NCBI GenBank assembly: GCA_035772735.1
Contig: JASDFA010000010.1
Location: forward strand, 133,427,001-133,491,000
DNA: 64,000 bases
DNA from: Datura wrightii
Taxonomy: Eukaryota > Streptophyta > Magnoliopsida > Solanales > Solanaceae
Reading direction: 5' to 3'
Shown here: piece after piece, positions 24,228 through 36,040 of the stretch
How positions within the stretch are numbered: the stretch's first letter is position 1
How the letters are laid out: every line of letters begins with the position of its first letter
Program-made: the position numbers and the translations under genes
The notes under the pieces: model-generated
The model's input: only the letters and a program-made list of their open reading frames with translations
What the model was told of the DNA's origin: nothing
Database searches by the model: none

Positions 24228-25405
24228 ATGGATCCTAGGAGAATGAACGGAAGGAGGAATGGAAATGATGAAGGCCAAGGAGGTGGCAATGACCTTGGGC
24301 ATCAGCAAGCCCTACCTCTTCAAGAGCCCCAGGCACCAGAGTCAACCACCCACACTGAGTTTCGAGCGGCTATTCAGATGTTGGCGCAGGCCTTGACCGC
24401 TCAGGTCAACCAGCAGGCTGTTGCGCAGGTCCCATAGAATGGCAATGCAGCGGCGGCTCGGATTAGAGACTTCTTGAGGATGAATCTTGCTAAGTTTACG
24501 GGATCAAAGGTGGACGAGGATCCACACGAGTTCATTAAGGGGATCTTGAAGGTCACTCAGGTTATAGGAGTGACAAATGGGGAGTGTGTGGACTTGGCCT
24601 CTTATCAGCTAAAAGAGGTCGCTCATATTTGGTATAAGCAATGGAAGGACAGCAGGACAGCAGGAGCGGGCCCTATCAGTTGGGATGAGTTCCACATGGC
24701 CTTCATCGATAGGTTCTTCCCTCGGGAGATGAGGGAGTTAAAAGCAACTGAGTTTGTGAACCTCAAGCAGAGAAAGATGACAGTGCTGGAGTATTCGCTT
24801 AAGTTCACTCATTTGTCAAAGTACGCCCCAGAGTTAATGATGGATCAGAGTGCACGGGTGAGCCGATTCGTTCATGGTGTGGCTGGTTATTTAGACAAGG
24901 ATTGCAGGACTGCTTGCTCCACCAGGATATGGACTTCACTCGCATAGTGTTGTACGTCCAGTAGATGGAGGCGGCTCATGCGAGGGAGAGGGAGGCAAAG
25001 AGGGCTCGAACGGACAGCCGTGGGTTTTCACATCATAGGTCCGGTGGTGGCTACCGTCCACAGTTTCAGTAGAGATCACTAGCCCCAACACCATCTTCAA
25101 CTAGTGTTCCATCCAAGCCCAAGGGTGATCAGAAGAGCAGGGCTTCAGGGTCGAGGGATTAGAGGGGCACCGAGTTAGAGTATACCTCTCTAGCCTTTGG
25201 GAAGTGCGGCAAGAGTCATGCCGGGAAGTGTTTGCTCAGCTCAGATGTTTGCTATGGGTGTGGTAGATCTGGGCACATAAGCCGAGCGTGCCCATATGCT
25301 AGACAGGGTGATGATAGGGATCGTGCACAGACCATCAGGACAGCAACAACTCCAGCTCGTTCTGATCCTCGGGGAGCATCGACTAGTGGAGGTGGTGAAC
25401 AACGC
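24228..25405 (+). pseudogene. Element A gag (nucleocapsid) pseudogene
   Basis: Gag would form the virus-like particle. It opens MDPRRMNGRRNG. The retrotransposon gag domain is clear at 24474-24910 (FLRMNLAKFTGSKVDEDPHE, SWDEFHMAFIDRFFP, LEYSLKFTHLSKYAPEL). A zinc knuckle CYGCGRSGHISRAC (CX2CX4HX4C) lies at about 25249-25290. Defects: TAG at 24435, a one-base deletion near 24913 compared with element C, and further stops at 24964, 25069, 25160 and 25406. Several are CAG in element C. Confidence 0.9.
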
Positions 25406-26000
25406 TAAAACCAATTCTATGCCCTTGCCTCGCGTCAGCAGCAGGAGACTCCACCAGACGTGGTCACTGGTATGTTGCGTGTTTTTCATATTGATGTTTA
25501 TTCCTTGCTAGATCCGGGAGCTACCTTGTCTTTCGTGACTCCTTACATTGCCAGTAGCCTTGGAGTTAGTCCCGAGACTTTGTCAGAATCATTTTCAGTT
25601 TCGACCCCTGTTGGTGATTCGGTCATAGCTAGACGAGTATATAGAGAATGCCCAGTCACTAAGTTGCATAAGGTTACCTCTGCAGACCTTGTAGAGTAAG
25701 CCATGACTGACTTTAACATTATTCTTGGCATGGATTGGTTGTCTGCATGTTATGCTTCGATTAATTATAGGACCCGTATGGTGGAATTTCATTTTTCGGG
25801 TGAGTCAGTGTTGGAGTGGAAGGGTAGTTCGGCGATACCAGCAGGTCGATTTATTTCCTATCTTAAGGCTAGAAAGATGAACTCTAAGGGTTGTATGTAC
25901 CACCTAGTTAGGGTTAAGGATGTGGAGTTCGAGACCCCGACTATCCAATCAGTTTTGGTGGTGTGCGAATATCCAGAGGTGTTTCCCGTGGATTTGCCAG
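25406..26000 (+). pseudogene. Element A aspartic protease region
   Basis: The segment VYSLLDPGATLSFVTPYIA carries the retropepsin-like D-x-G-A active-site motif in its Tekay form (DPGA). It is followed by IILGMDWLSACYASINY, the usual C-terminal half with the GMDWL motif. The frame stays open from about 25460, with a stop at about 25697 (VE*AMTDFN). The enzyme would cleave the Gag-Pol polyprotein. It reads on directly into the RT region. Confidence 0.88.
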
Positions 26001-27508
26001 GTGTTTCTTCAGAAAAGGAAATTGATTTCGGTATTGATCTATTGCCAGATACGCAGCCTATTTCTATCCCTCTTTACAGAATGACTCCAGCCGAGCTAAA
26101 GGAATTGAAGGATCAGTTAAGGTATTTGTTGGATAAAGGCTTCATTAGACCGATCCAATCTCCATGGGGTTCACCAGTTCTATTTGTTCGGAAGAAGGAC
26201 GGTTTCCTTCGCATGTGTACTGACTATCGGCAGTTGAACAAGGTTACCGTTAAGAACAGGTACCCCTTACCCAGGATTGATGATTTGTTTGACCAGCTTT
26301 AGGGTGCCAAGTGCTTCTCCAAGATTGATCTCAGGTTCGGGTTTCATCAGCTCAGGGTTCGGGAGAGTGACATCCCAAAGACCGCTTTCAGGACTCGGTA
26401 TAGTCACTACGAATTTGTTGTTATGTCTTTCGGACTAACCAATACCCCTGCAGCTTTTATGGATTTAATGAACAAGGTGTTCAAGGCATATTTGGACATG
26501 TTCGTAATTGTATTCATTGATGACATCTTGATATACTCAGGGAGCAAGGAGGAGCATGTCGCTCACCTGAGAGTAGTACTTCAGACCCTCAAGGATTGTC
26601 AGCTATATGCAAAGTTCAGTAACTGCGAATTTTGGATAGACTCGGTGGCATTTCTAGGTCATGTGGTATCAAGCGAAGGCAAAAGCGTAGATTCCCAAAA
26701 AATTGAGGCGGTGAAGAATTGGCATAGACCGGTGAATCCTTCAGAAATTTATAGTTTCTTGGGTCTAGCTGGCTACTACCGGAGGTTTGTTGAGGGTTTC
26801 TCATCTATTGAGGCACCTTTGACTAAGTTGACTCAGAAAAGGGTGAAGTTCCAATGGTCGGAAGCTTGTGAGAAAAGCTTCCAAGAGTTGAAGACTCGAC
26901 TCACTTTAGCACCAGTGTTGACTTTGCCTAAGGGTACTGAAGGCTTTGTTGTATATTGTGATGCTTCAAGAGTCGGACTGGGATGTGCGTTGATGCAACG
27001 TGGGAAGGTAATAGCATATGCCTTGAGACAGCTGAAAGTTTATGAAAAGAATTACCCGACCCATGATCTCGAGTTGGCCGCAGTGGTGTTTGCATTGAAG
27101 ATATGGTGGCATTACTTGTATGGGGTCCACGTGGATGTATTTACGGATCACAAGAGCTTGCAATATATGTACTCGCAGAAAGATCTAAATCTTCGGCAAA
27201 GGAGGTGGTTGGAGTTACTTAAGGACTATGACATGAGTGTCCTTTACCACCCGGACAAGGCCAATATGGTTGCAAATGCACTTAGTAGGCTCTCTATGGA
27301 GAGTGTGTCCCACGTGGATGAGGGAAAGAAGGAGTTGGCGAAGGATGTCCACCAACTTGCAAGACTGGGAGTTAGATTGATCGACTCGAGTGATGGCGGC
27401 GTTATTGTGCAGAATGGTTTAGAATCGTCCTTAGTGGTCGATGTCAAATCTAAGCAAGATGAGGATACGACTTTGAGGAAGCTGAAGGAAGCAGTGCAGA
27501 GTTAAAAG
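26001..27508 (+). pseudogene. Element A reverse transcriptase and RNase H
   Basis: RT motifs in order: LLDKGFIRPIQSPWGSPVLF, KKDGFLRMCTDYRQLN, the catalytic FIDDILIYS (Asp pair at 26519-26524), then YYRRFVEGFS. RNase H follows: VVYCDASRVGLGC, YALRQLKVYEKNYPTHDLEL, VFTDHKSLQYM and RRWLELLKDYD. Damage includes TAG at about 26300 (FDQL*GAK) and TAA at 27503. The rest is one long open frame from 26423 to 27505, which suggests moderately recent decay. Confidence 0.92.
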
Positions 27509-28865
27509 GTGGAGGTTTTCTCTCAAGGGGGAGATGGAGTGCTACGATACCAAGGTCGACTATGTGTTCCGAATGTTGATAATTTGAGAGTTTGGATATT
27601 GCATGAGGCACATGGTACTAGGTATTCTATCCATCCGGGATCCACGAAGATGTATCGGGACTTGCAAGAAATCTATTTTTGGGAGGGTATGAAGAAGGAT
27701 ATTGCGGAGTACGTAGCTAAATGTCCAAACTGTCAGCAAGTGAAAGTCGAGCATCAAAGGTCGGGAGGTGTAATTCAGGATATTAGCATTCCCACTTGAA
27801 AGTGAGAGGAAATAAATATGGATTTCGTTACAGGTCTACCTCATACTCGTCGACACTCTGACTCTATTTGGGTGGTGGTAGACAGGTTAACTAAGGCTGC
27901 ACACTTCCTACAAGTCAAGATCACCGATTCAGCGGATGATTATGCCAAGTTGTATATTCGGGAGTTGGTTTGACTTTATGGAGTTACCTTGACTATTATT
28001 TCAAACCGAGGTACTCAGTTTACCTCTCAGTTTTAGAGGTCTTTTCAGAAGGGACTTGGGACTCAAGTCAAGCTCAGCACGGTTTTTCATCCGCAAACGG
28101 ATGGCCAAGCCGAGCAAACAATCCAGACTCTTGAGGACATGTTGAGGGCATGTGTTGTGGATTTTAAAGGTAGTTGGGATGATCATTTGCCCTTAATCGA
28201 GTTCGCCTATGATAACAGTTATCACTCCAGTATCCAGATGGCACCGTTCAAGGCTTTTTACGGGAGAAGGTGTAGATCTCCCATCGACTGATTTGAGGTT
28301 GGTGAGGCAGCTATGATAGGGCCAAATTCGGTTCAAGAGGCGATGGTGAAGGTTCATTTGATAAGGGACCGGTTAAAAACCGCTCAGAGTCATCATAAAT
28401 CGTATGCTGATGTGAGGAGAAGAGATATGGAGTTTAATGTGGATGACTGGGTATTTCTAAAGGTATCCCCCATGAAGGGAGTCATGCAGTTCGGGAAGAA
28501 AGGGAAACTCAGTCCCCGCTATGTGGGTCCCTACCGGGTTGTGAGAAGAGTTGGTAAGGTAGCATATGAGTTGGACTTGCCATCGGAGTTATTTTTAGTT
28601 CATCCCATCTTTCATATGTCACTTTTTAAGAAGTGTTTGGGTGACCCAGCCTTGGTAGTCCCGGTAGACAACATTGGGATAAAAGACAGCCTCAGTTATG
28701 AAGAAATTCCCGTTGAAATCTTGGATCGTCAGGTTCGAAAGTTGAGAAACAAAGAAGTAGCTTCGATTAAAGTTTTATGGAAAAATAACATGTTGAGGGA
28801 GCTACGTGGGAAGCCGAAGCGGATATGATGGCTAGATATCCACATTTGTTCTCTACCGGCTCGGT
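27509..28865 (+). pseudogene. Element A integrase with chromodomain-like C-terminus
   Basis: The zinc-binding HHCC region is intact (HEAHGTRYSIHPG to CPNCQQ). The first catalytic Asp is in WVVVDRLTKAAHF. The second is lost: IISNRGTQF has Asn where Asp is expected. The third, Glu, is kept in GQAEQTIQTLE. Stops: TGA 27797-27799 (shared with element C), TGA near 27973, TAG near 28034, TGA near 28290. The tail (SYEEIPVEILDRQVRKLRNK to about 28830) is the Tekay-type chromodomain region that targets insertion to chromatin. Confidence 0.9.
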
Positions 28866-29113
28866 TCCGACTTGAGGTATCAGTTTTGCCTTAGGACTCT
28901 ATCTAGTTTTCATATTCAGTTCTTGTGTGCAAGTTTCTTTTATATGTATGAATGTTTATGTAATGTATGAGATCAGTTCAGCTATATGGTTTTATCCTGA
29001 GGTAGTCATTCCTTGAAAATTTCGGTTAAAATGATCAGTATATGGCTGTAAATTGTATATTTCTGTTTGTTGCTTGTTTCGTACATTCGAGGACGAATGT
29101 TTCCAAGGGGGAG
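28866..29113 (+). other. Element A 3' untranslated region and polypurine tract
   Basis: Non-coding tail ending CATTCGAGGACGAATG and then AAGGGGGAG (29105-29113), the polypurine tract that primes plus-strand DNA synthesis. The final GGGAG is duplicated at 38890-38894 by insertion of element B. Confidence 0.85.
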
Positions 29114-30525
29114 TGTTCGGATCGTTTGCTACGGGTGTATAAAACTCACACGCAAGTGCACGTGGTCGAACAAGTAGTAAGTGGCTTTAGTAAGCCAAGT
29201 ATCGATCCCACAGAGACTTGGGTTAAGTGCAATTTGCTCAAGTATACTATAAATATGCTGACAACAACGTAACCAAAAATTTGATAAGTTGTTTGATAAA
29301 TTTTATACTAAACTAAGAACAATTATCTACTTTGAATTTGAACTATGGATAAGAGCATGCTGAGGTTAAACGAACATGTAATGAAACTGATTATCATCAT
29401 AAATTGGTTACTCTTTTCTTCCAGTTGCTAGCCAAGAATATTTGCCAAGAGATTAAAACTCTCGTATTTAATCTCACTTAAGAATCATGAACCATCCGTC
29501 TACATTTCTGTGATCAAATGCAATTCATGTTCTAGCCATACAATTCCGGTTCCTAAATTGACTAATACGACTTTCAGGTATATTTCTATCCTAAAGGCAC
29601 ATCAAAACTCAGTTTTCCCAAACCAAGTAAAGAACAATATCCTATTAATTCACAATTTTCCAATTTCGTGCTCTCTGGAGTGAAATCGGACTTTTTAGAT
29701 GTACATTAATGTAGGCCACACACCAATGCAGTAAAAACAAGAATTAATAGAACAACATGGAAGAAAAAGATGAAAAACCATATAATCAATAATCAAAATT
29801 CATCACAAGTGTTCATAACCTCAGCAAGGAAGGGAATTAGCCACTCATTTGTGGATTAATCATCATAAAATGAGTGTTAATCATACAAGCAATTGAATTA
29901 GAGAAGAAAGAAAGAGAGAAAAAACCCTGAACTTTTCGTCCCTCAACTGCCTGTAACCCACGTCCTTGCTCCACCAAGTCTCAATTATGAAAAATAAACT
30001 TAAGTGTTCTATTTATACTAGTGGGAATTTTTTCCGGAATAATGAGCAACGTGTCACGGAGTGCATCGCAGAGCACTGCCTCCGTGACACGCCATGAACG
30101 CGGACCCTCACTGGAACTGGGGGTCCGGGAATTCAAGCTCAACGTGGCACGGCGTGCATCGCGGAGCACTGGCTCCGTGCCATGGAGCAAACACGGACCT
30201 TCACTGGAAATTTGGTGAATATTCACCCTCCAGGCAGAATGCCTCCGCGATGGCAGCGTGACACGGCTCCATCGTGGAGCCCCTTTGATTCATGCTGTCC
30301 AATGGCTTTTCCTTGCTCGCATCCAAGTCCAACTCCGATATCATCCAACATGCATTTTAGCTTCCCGAAATCACATTTTACCTGCAAAACAATGCTAATC
30401 ATGTTGGTTAGTATAAATTCACATTTTATTACCAATTACATGAAAATGTATACACATTGCTAGATAAACAAGGCGAAAATGATACTTTTGAGTATCACTT
30501 GGGCATATAAATCTGCCCAAGATCA
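29114..30525 (-). repeat. Element B 3' LTR
   Basis: In plus orientation it starts TGTTCGGATCG and ends AAGATCA. It holds two near-perfect inverted repeats, at 30051-30090 (arms GTGTCACGGAG and CTCCGTGACAC) and 30145-30182. Confidence 0.9.
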
Positions 30526-32512
30526 CTTACCCCACACTTAAATCCTTGTTCGTCCTCGAACAACAAACATACAATTCATGCAATTTACATCCCAACCTCG
30601 CTACTGTGGTACAATAATTTAAGCTACGGTCATACCGATTACTCAATACAACAAATCATCAAGAAAACATGCATGGTCTTATCAATGCAATGACCTTCAA
30701 TACATTAAGACTTCCTAGACTTTAAGAATCGACTCTCGATATCGGCAAACTCATGCAAATCAGCTAATCAAGATATCCGACACGAAAATCAATCTTTCAT
30801 CAAGCATGTGCCCTCACAACTCAAGAGAATCTTCCCCTTTTTGCTCATATGACACACAAACATTCAAGTAGGGGCATGTAAAAACCATTTCACTCTCTCT
30901 CCCAAAAGAATTCACATGCATCATGTCGTGACCCATAAGCTTGCCCTTAGTGTATTACTCCACTAATATAAAGAAATGCAATGTAAGATCACGTAGGACT
31001 TTAATGGGTTGTAATGGAAGCTATGGAACTAGTAAATATTGGATTAACCAATAATAGCCACTAGCATCCTTAAGCGCCTTTTCAACACATCCCATCACTC
31101 ATGGACACTGTTTCTCTTTTTTTTTTTCATCATCCCATTCTTGATGATTTACTTTAGTATGGCCCATTTCATTAAGCACACTGGACACAATAACAAAGAT
31201 TATTCATGCACCTTCATTATCGTTTATTTATAACCAGTGCACCTTCAACCTTTTCTTTTCTTCCCTCACTCTGCTTTTCTTTTTCTTTTCACCATTCTCA
31301 CTCTTTGACACTTTGGGAAAATTATTTTCTCTTCTTAAGCGCTTAAGAGTTTTGTATAGACTTTACGGCTAATGAAAAGAAGGAATTAAGCTCGGTTTAC
31401 ACTTTTTGGACAAAAGAAAGAAATAATAGGCTAAAGGCTCAAAGGGCTGACTAGGGTATACAATCACAGAAAGGGGGAGTATGACAAGAAAAAAATAGAA
31501 ACTCTCGGTTAAAACAAAGAAATGCCTACATCCTTTCCTACAATACACCTCCTTCATTTCGTTTTGTACACACACCAGGCAAGTTCTAGACACTTCACAA
31601 TAGCATGGAATATCAGCACCTCACTTCACACTTTATGCACATGCTCGATTCAAGATGTATTCATAGATTCTTCAATCAGCTAATTACAGGAATTCAAACA
31701 TTAAGCTTCAATCACACTGAATCGAACTCTACAGCCGAGGTATCTCAACATATTTACAAGATTGCATACTTTCATACGAATCACCTTTGCATTTTTAATA
31801 TCATGTACAACACGCAACCAAAATTTCGCAACCATATAGTAACTACAGGTTCCGGGATGCAATCCACCAAGGAAAAAAACTAAAAATAATTGAAAAAATA
31901 TCTACTCCTAACGACTACATTTTTCTTAAGACGGTCGTCATCCATCCATCATAGGGAACAATCACTACTTAAGACGTCGGTTCAATGGGACCATTCTCGG
32001 TAAAAGAACCAAAAACAAACGCCGAGAAACCCAAAATTAAAAAGTTGAAAAATTTGCAAAATATCGATCATTTCGATAGGAAAAGAAAAAAATTTATGTA
32101 CACAATACTTTAAAGAAATTTTTAAAAATATCGATCATTTCGATAAATAAAAAAAAATATTTACAGAATCAGCTAGCAACATTCAACAACACACATCAAT
32201 TTCACAAATATTTACAAATACAGAATAATTTGAAAATTCACAAACACAGGGAAACACAACATACAAAATAACAGAGGAGAACATACAAACAAAACAGCCC
32301 AGCCCAGCACCTAACTACTCCCACCCCACACTTAATCCGAACACTGTCCCCAGTGTTCACAAAAATTAAATAGCACAAAATCGGGTGGTGGAACTCCCTG
32401 ATCAATCAAAGTATTCCACTTCTTCGTCGGGTGCTGCTGCTTCATCTCCCATGTCCGAGTCACCTCCGTCGTCATCATCGGACTCCACATCGGAGTCCTC
32501 CCGACGCGTCTC

Positions 32513-33634
32513 CTAGTCCGTGGGGACGTCATCATCCATGGGCTCTACAAATGCTGGCCCTACTCGGCATAGAGCCCTGGCGTTTTCGCCAAACGGGTAA
32601 TCTAGCTCGAGCTGCCATAGCTCCTCCTCTGTCGCTGGCCTCCCACCTATCCTGAGCTGGAGCATTTGCATCCCATACATCCGCGCCATGTACTGGTCAT
32701 CACGAGCGTGTCGCTCGCCAAGTGTCAGCACTGGCCCGTGGGTGGTGTTGGGAGCCTTAGTTTTGGTAACATCTAAGGCCCGCCGCTCCAACTGCAGGAT
32801 ATAATCGAGGGCCTCCTCCTCAACATCGAGGCCCCTGAGAAAGGTGGTGAGTAGTCCACCGAAACCATACCTGTGCCCCTGGTGCAACCGGGCTCTCTTC
32901 ATGGCAGATATAATAACCGCCCCGACATTTATCTCCAGCCCTTTCATCAGGGTGTACACCAGGCAAACACGATCCCGTGTTACATCAGTCATATGTACCC
33001 TCGGGATGAGGCAAGAACAGACTATCTTTAGCCAGATTCGGGCTTCCCTATTCATCTGTGAATATGGCAGAGTCTGGTGGTAGCCCCTTTCCTTGTGCCT
33101 GCTCCATCTAGCTGTAGATCAGGCCCCACACAGTGTGTGTCTGATGTCAGCATACGGTGGGGTAATGTTCAGCTGTCGGAGGACGTGGGCGTCTGTGTCC
33201 CGCGCTCCTATGATGGCATTGAGCTGGTAGGGCTCTAGAGTGACTATCTGCCCTCTAATTTTGATGGTGTGGCTTCTGATTGACGGGTTCCAATTAGCAT
33301 AGAACTCCCGAACCAGGTGCAGGTTGCATTCTTTGGGCTCCTCGAATATGAAATTGAGCCCAGCTGCCTCGATCCGGTGAACCATCCTTGGGAACTCCTG
33401 TGCCAATGGCTCCCGTGCTATATGCTCCTCGGGGAAATATTTGTTCTTTTTGTGCTTGGCGTACCACTTTTTCCCCTCGTCAGTCACCCATCTTGTTCCA
33501 TATTGGCGGCGCTGGCCGCGTGGAACTGCTGGTGCTGCTGGGACTGCTGTGCCCAGTCTGAGTCTCTTCCTTCCGGTGCCTGAAGTTGATGCACCTTTCC
33601 CTTTATCTTGCCGGCTTGCCATTTTACCTGTCAA
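32513..33634 (-). pseudogene. Element B ORF: putative plant transposon protein
   Basis: Two open frames (33634-33119 and 33055-32513) are in the same frame, with one TGA (33119-33121) between them, so together they form a single ORF of about 374 codons. The first part has KKNKYFPEEHIARE, FYANWNPSIRSH and ITLEPYQLNAIIGA-like segments; the second has WLKIVCSCLIPRVHMTDVT and RVCLVYTLMKGLEINVGAVI. I recognise this as the plant 'putative plant transposon protein' family often found in large retroelement derivatives. Its biochemical role is unknown. It occupies the place where pol should be. The second Met (33622, MASRQDKGK) is the likelier start. Confidence 0.7.
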
Positions 33635-34936
33635 CCCAAGTCAACAAACTCAATGTTAAGCTAAATAAATATTAACTTCGGCTAAGGTCGGGTTACGCTA
33701 AGTTACCCCACACTTAGTCCTTAGCTACAGTTACAACAATATGGCAAGAATAACTTTATTTACACAAAACAACCAGCTATTCAATCATGCTTAGTGCGTT
33801 CAAAAGAAAATTTGACGGTATAACTTCTGTGTACTACTCAGACTTCGTACAGCTACTCTCAATCACTACCATCGCTAACATTTTAACTATCACACTTAGC
33901 AAAGAAAAACAAAGAAACAAAAATAACAACAAAAATTTTATACATGAACCTATCCAACTAACCAAATTCGAACAAATTTCAACATTTCCCCCCAAACCCG
34001 AGAATTCGTCGTCTATTAACATTCCAACAATTTGTACAACGACTCATCTCATTCAACACGTACAACCCAGCATAAAATTCACAATTTCAACACATTTCCA
34101 ACTTCAAATTCAACAACAAGCCCTAGAATTGATTTTATCAATCAAATTCGAATAATTTATGCAATCGACAAGTTCAAACAATCATAACGACATTCCGAAC
34201 ATTTATCAATCAACAAATAACTCGAATTCATGCTTAATTTCGACTTAGGGCAATTTAGCTCACCTCCCCTGCTTAAAATCAAAGAAAATCGACAAAAACT
34301 TTAGAGGGAATCAGAAAACATACCTTGAAGTTGAAGAATCGAAGAAAACTCAGAAATTTGTTGCCTTAAGCCGTGGCACGTTGGTGGGGGAGGGGTTTTG
34401 GGATGTTTGGTCGCGGAGGAAATTGAAAATGAGGGGAAAAGGGGAGGTTTCGGGGTTTAAAAGGATAGAAAAACACGCGGTCACCCGGCAACCCGGTGTG
34501 ACCCGTCGCGATATACACGGCAACGTGTCATGGAGTGCATCGCGGTGCACTGCCTCCGTGACACAGAGCCATCGCGATAGCATTCTGGAAATTTTTAAAA
34601 TTTTCGGGTTATACCTCAACGTGTCACGGAGCTATCGCCCCAGCTCACTGCTTTCTACATTTTATTAAATTTTCATACCTCGACTTTTCCTTCACGATTC
34701 CATGCACATTTTCCTCCGTTTGACCTGAAAATCATCTCGCTATACAAAATTGGTTGGAATTATAGGTTTTACCTAACTAAAATTAAAAACAATAACTAAA
34801 AAGAAAAATTTTGTAATCAATCAAGAAAAAGAAAAAGAAAAATCTATTTACACTTTACAAAATGAAGGAAAAAATTTTCACGGGTTGCCTCCCGTGCAGC
34901 GCCTGGTTTACCGTCGCGGCTCGACGTCATTTAAGC
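33635..34936 (-). other. Element B internal non-coding region
   Basis: About 1.3 kb of AT-rich DNA between protease and the second ORF, where RT would normally begin. On the minus strand it starts with CGGGAGGCAACCCG, an arrangement seen next to Athila coding regions. It carries one further copy of the LTR hairpin (34525-34564). No coding sequence is seen. Confidence 0.7.
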
Positions 34937-35884
34937 TCAATTGTCCGCTAGGGTGATGGACGATTTCTCTCGATCACCGTCCTCCCCCCAGTAGTGCTTA
35001 CACCTATCCGGTGGTCTCCCCATTAACTCTCGGGAATCCTTCATCTGCTTAGCATTACCATGATCAATCACATTGATCACCGAGAGTTCTTCATGCACCA
35101 TCGGGAGCTTGGGTGCTTTATACACATCGAACACCTCTACCTTGTCATGTGCTCGCATTGTGAGTTGCCCCGCAGCTACGTCGATTAATGCTTTCCCGGT
35201 TGCCAAGAAGGATCGTCCCAAAATAAATGGGACTTCCGTGTCTAGTTCAAAATCCAGAACGACAAAATCTATCGGGAAAATTAGGGATCCAACTTGCACC
35301 AGAACGTCCTCAACAATGCCATCTGGCCTAGCTAAGGATCGATCCGCCAACTGCAAGATTACGGTTGTGGGTCTAGGACTCCCTAAACCCAACTTTTTGA
35401 ATACCGAAGACGGCATCAGATTTATACTCGCCCCCAAGTCACACAATCCACGAGCTTGGATGCTCTGCCCAATAGTAAGCTGGATAGTAAAACTTCTTGG
35501 GTCTTTTAGCTTTGTGGGCAGTCTATTTTGGATCCGGGAAGTGCACTCCTCCGTCAAATCCACCGTAGCATACTCAGTCAACCGACTTTTGTTGGACACG
35601 ATGTCCTTTATGTACTTGGCATATTTAGGCACTCCCTGCAAGACATCAACAAGAGTTAAATTAACATGTACCTGTTTAAGCACCTCCATGAATTTCTTGA
35701 AACACGCCTCCTCTTTGTGTTTCTTGAGTCGTTGAGGGAACGGGGGTGGAGGTCTTTCTGATTCAGCTTCTTTGGTCTTCCCCCTTTCCGAACTTTGCTC
35801 CCCCTCAACTTCTGCTGCTCCCGAATGTTGAGGTGGTCTTTCTGGTTCCACCTCCCTCAGCTGCAAACCACTCCTTGTGGTCAC
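34937..35884 (-). CDS. Element B aspartic protease ORF
   Basis: An open frame of 315 codons begins MTTRSGLQLREVEPERPP. An N-terminal charged region rich in Glu, Lys and Pro leads to FKKFMEVLKQVHVNLTLVDV and LPTKLKDPRSFTIQLTIG, then the active-site segment CDLGASINLMPSSVFKKL (DLGA, the Athila form of the retropepsin triad), and FVVLDFELDTEVPFILGRSF. It would process the Gag polyprotein. It ends SITLADN with a stop and has no RT behind it, which is unusual because protease and RT are normally joined. Whether it is expressed is unknown. Confidence 0.82.
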   Translation of the reverse strand: MTTRSGLQLREVEPERPPQHSGAAEVEGEQSSERGKTKEAESERPPPPFPQRLKKHKEEACFKKFMEVLKQVHVNLTLVDVLQGVPKYAKYIKDIVSNKSRLTEYATVDLTEECTSRIQNRLPTKLKDPRSFTIQLTIGQSIQARGLCDLGASINLMPSSVFKKLGLGSPRPTTVILQLADRSLARPDGIVEDVLVQVGSLIFPIDFVVLDFELDTEVPFILGRSFLATGKALIDVAAGQLTMRAHDKVEVFDVYKAPKLPMVHEELSVINVIDHGNAKQMKDSRELMGRPPDRCKHYWGEDGDREKSSITLADN

Positions 35885-36040
35885 TGCATTTACCTACTTG
35901 GGATTCGGATCCGTGTCGCTTGGCAGTCCTCCTCTAGGCCTTGTATTTTGGGCACTAGCAAATTGCCCAAATTGATACTCAAGAGCCTTGGTAGCTAACT
36001 GATTGTTTTTCACTTCGGCTGCCAATTTCACATAGTCAGC

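Noticed and set aside
30021..30463. Paired plus and minus frames at 30 kb and again at 38.4 kb
   Set aside because: They are in the two LTRs of element B and arise from the GC-rich hairpin, not from genes.
32844..33659. Plus-strand frames over the element B second ORF
   Set aside because: Antisense shadows of the minus-strand ORF.
35073..35735. Plus-strand frame of 220 codons
   Set aside because: Exact antisense of the element B protease ORF; its composition is that of a mirror frame.
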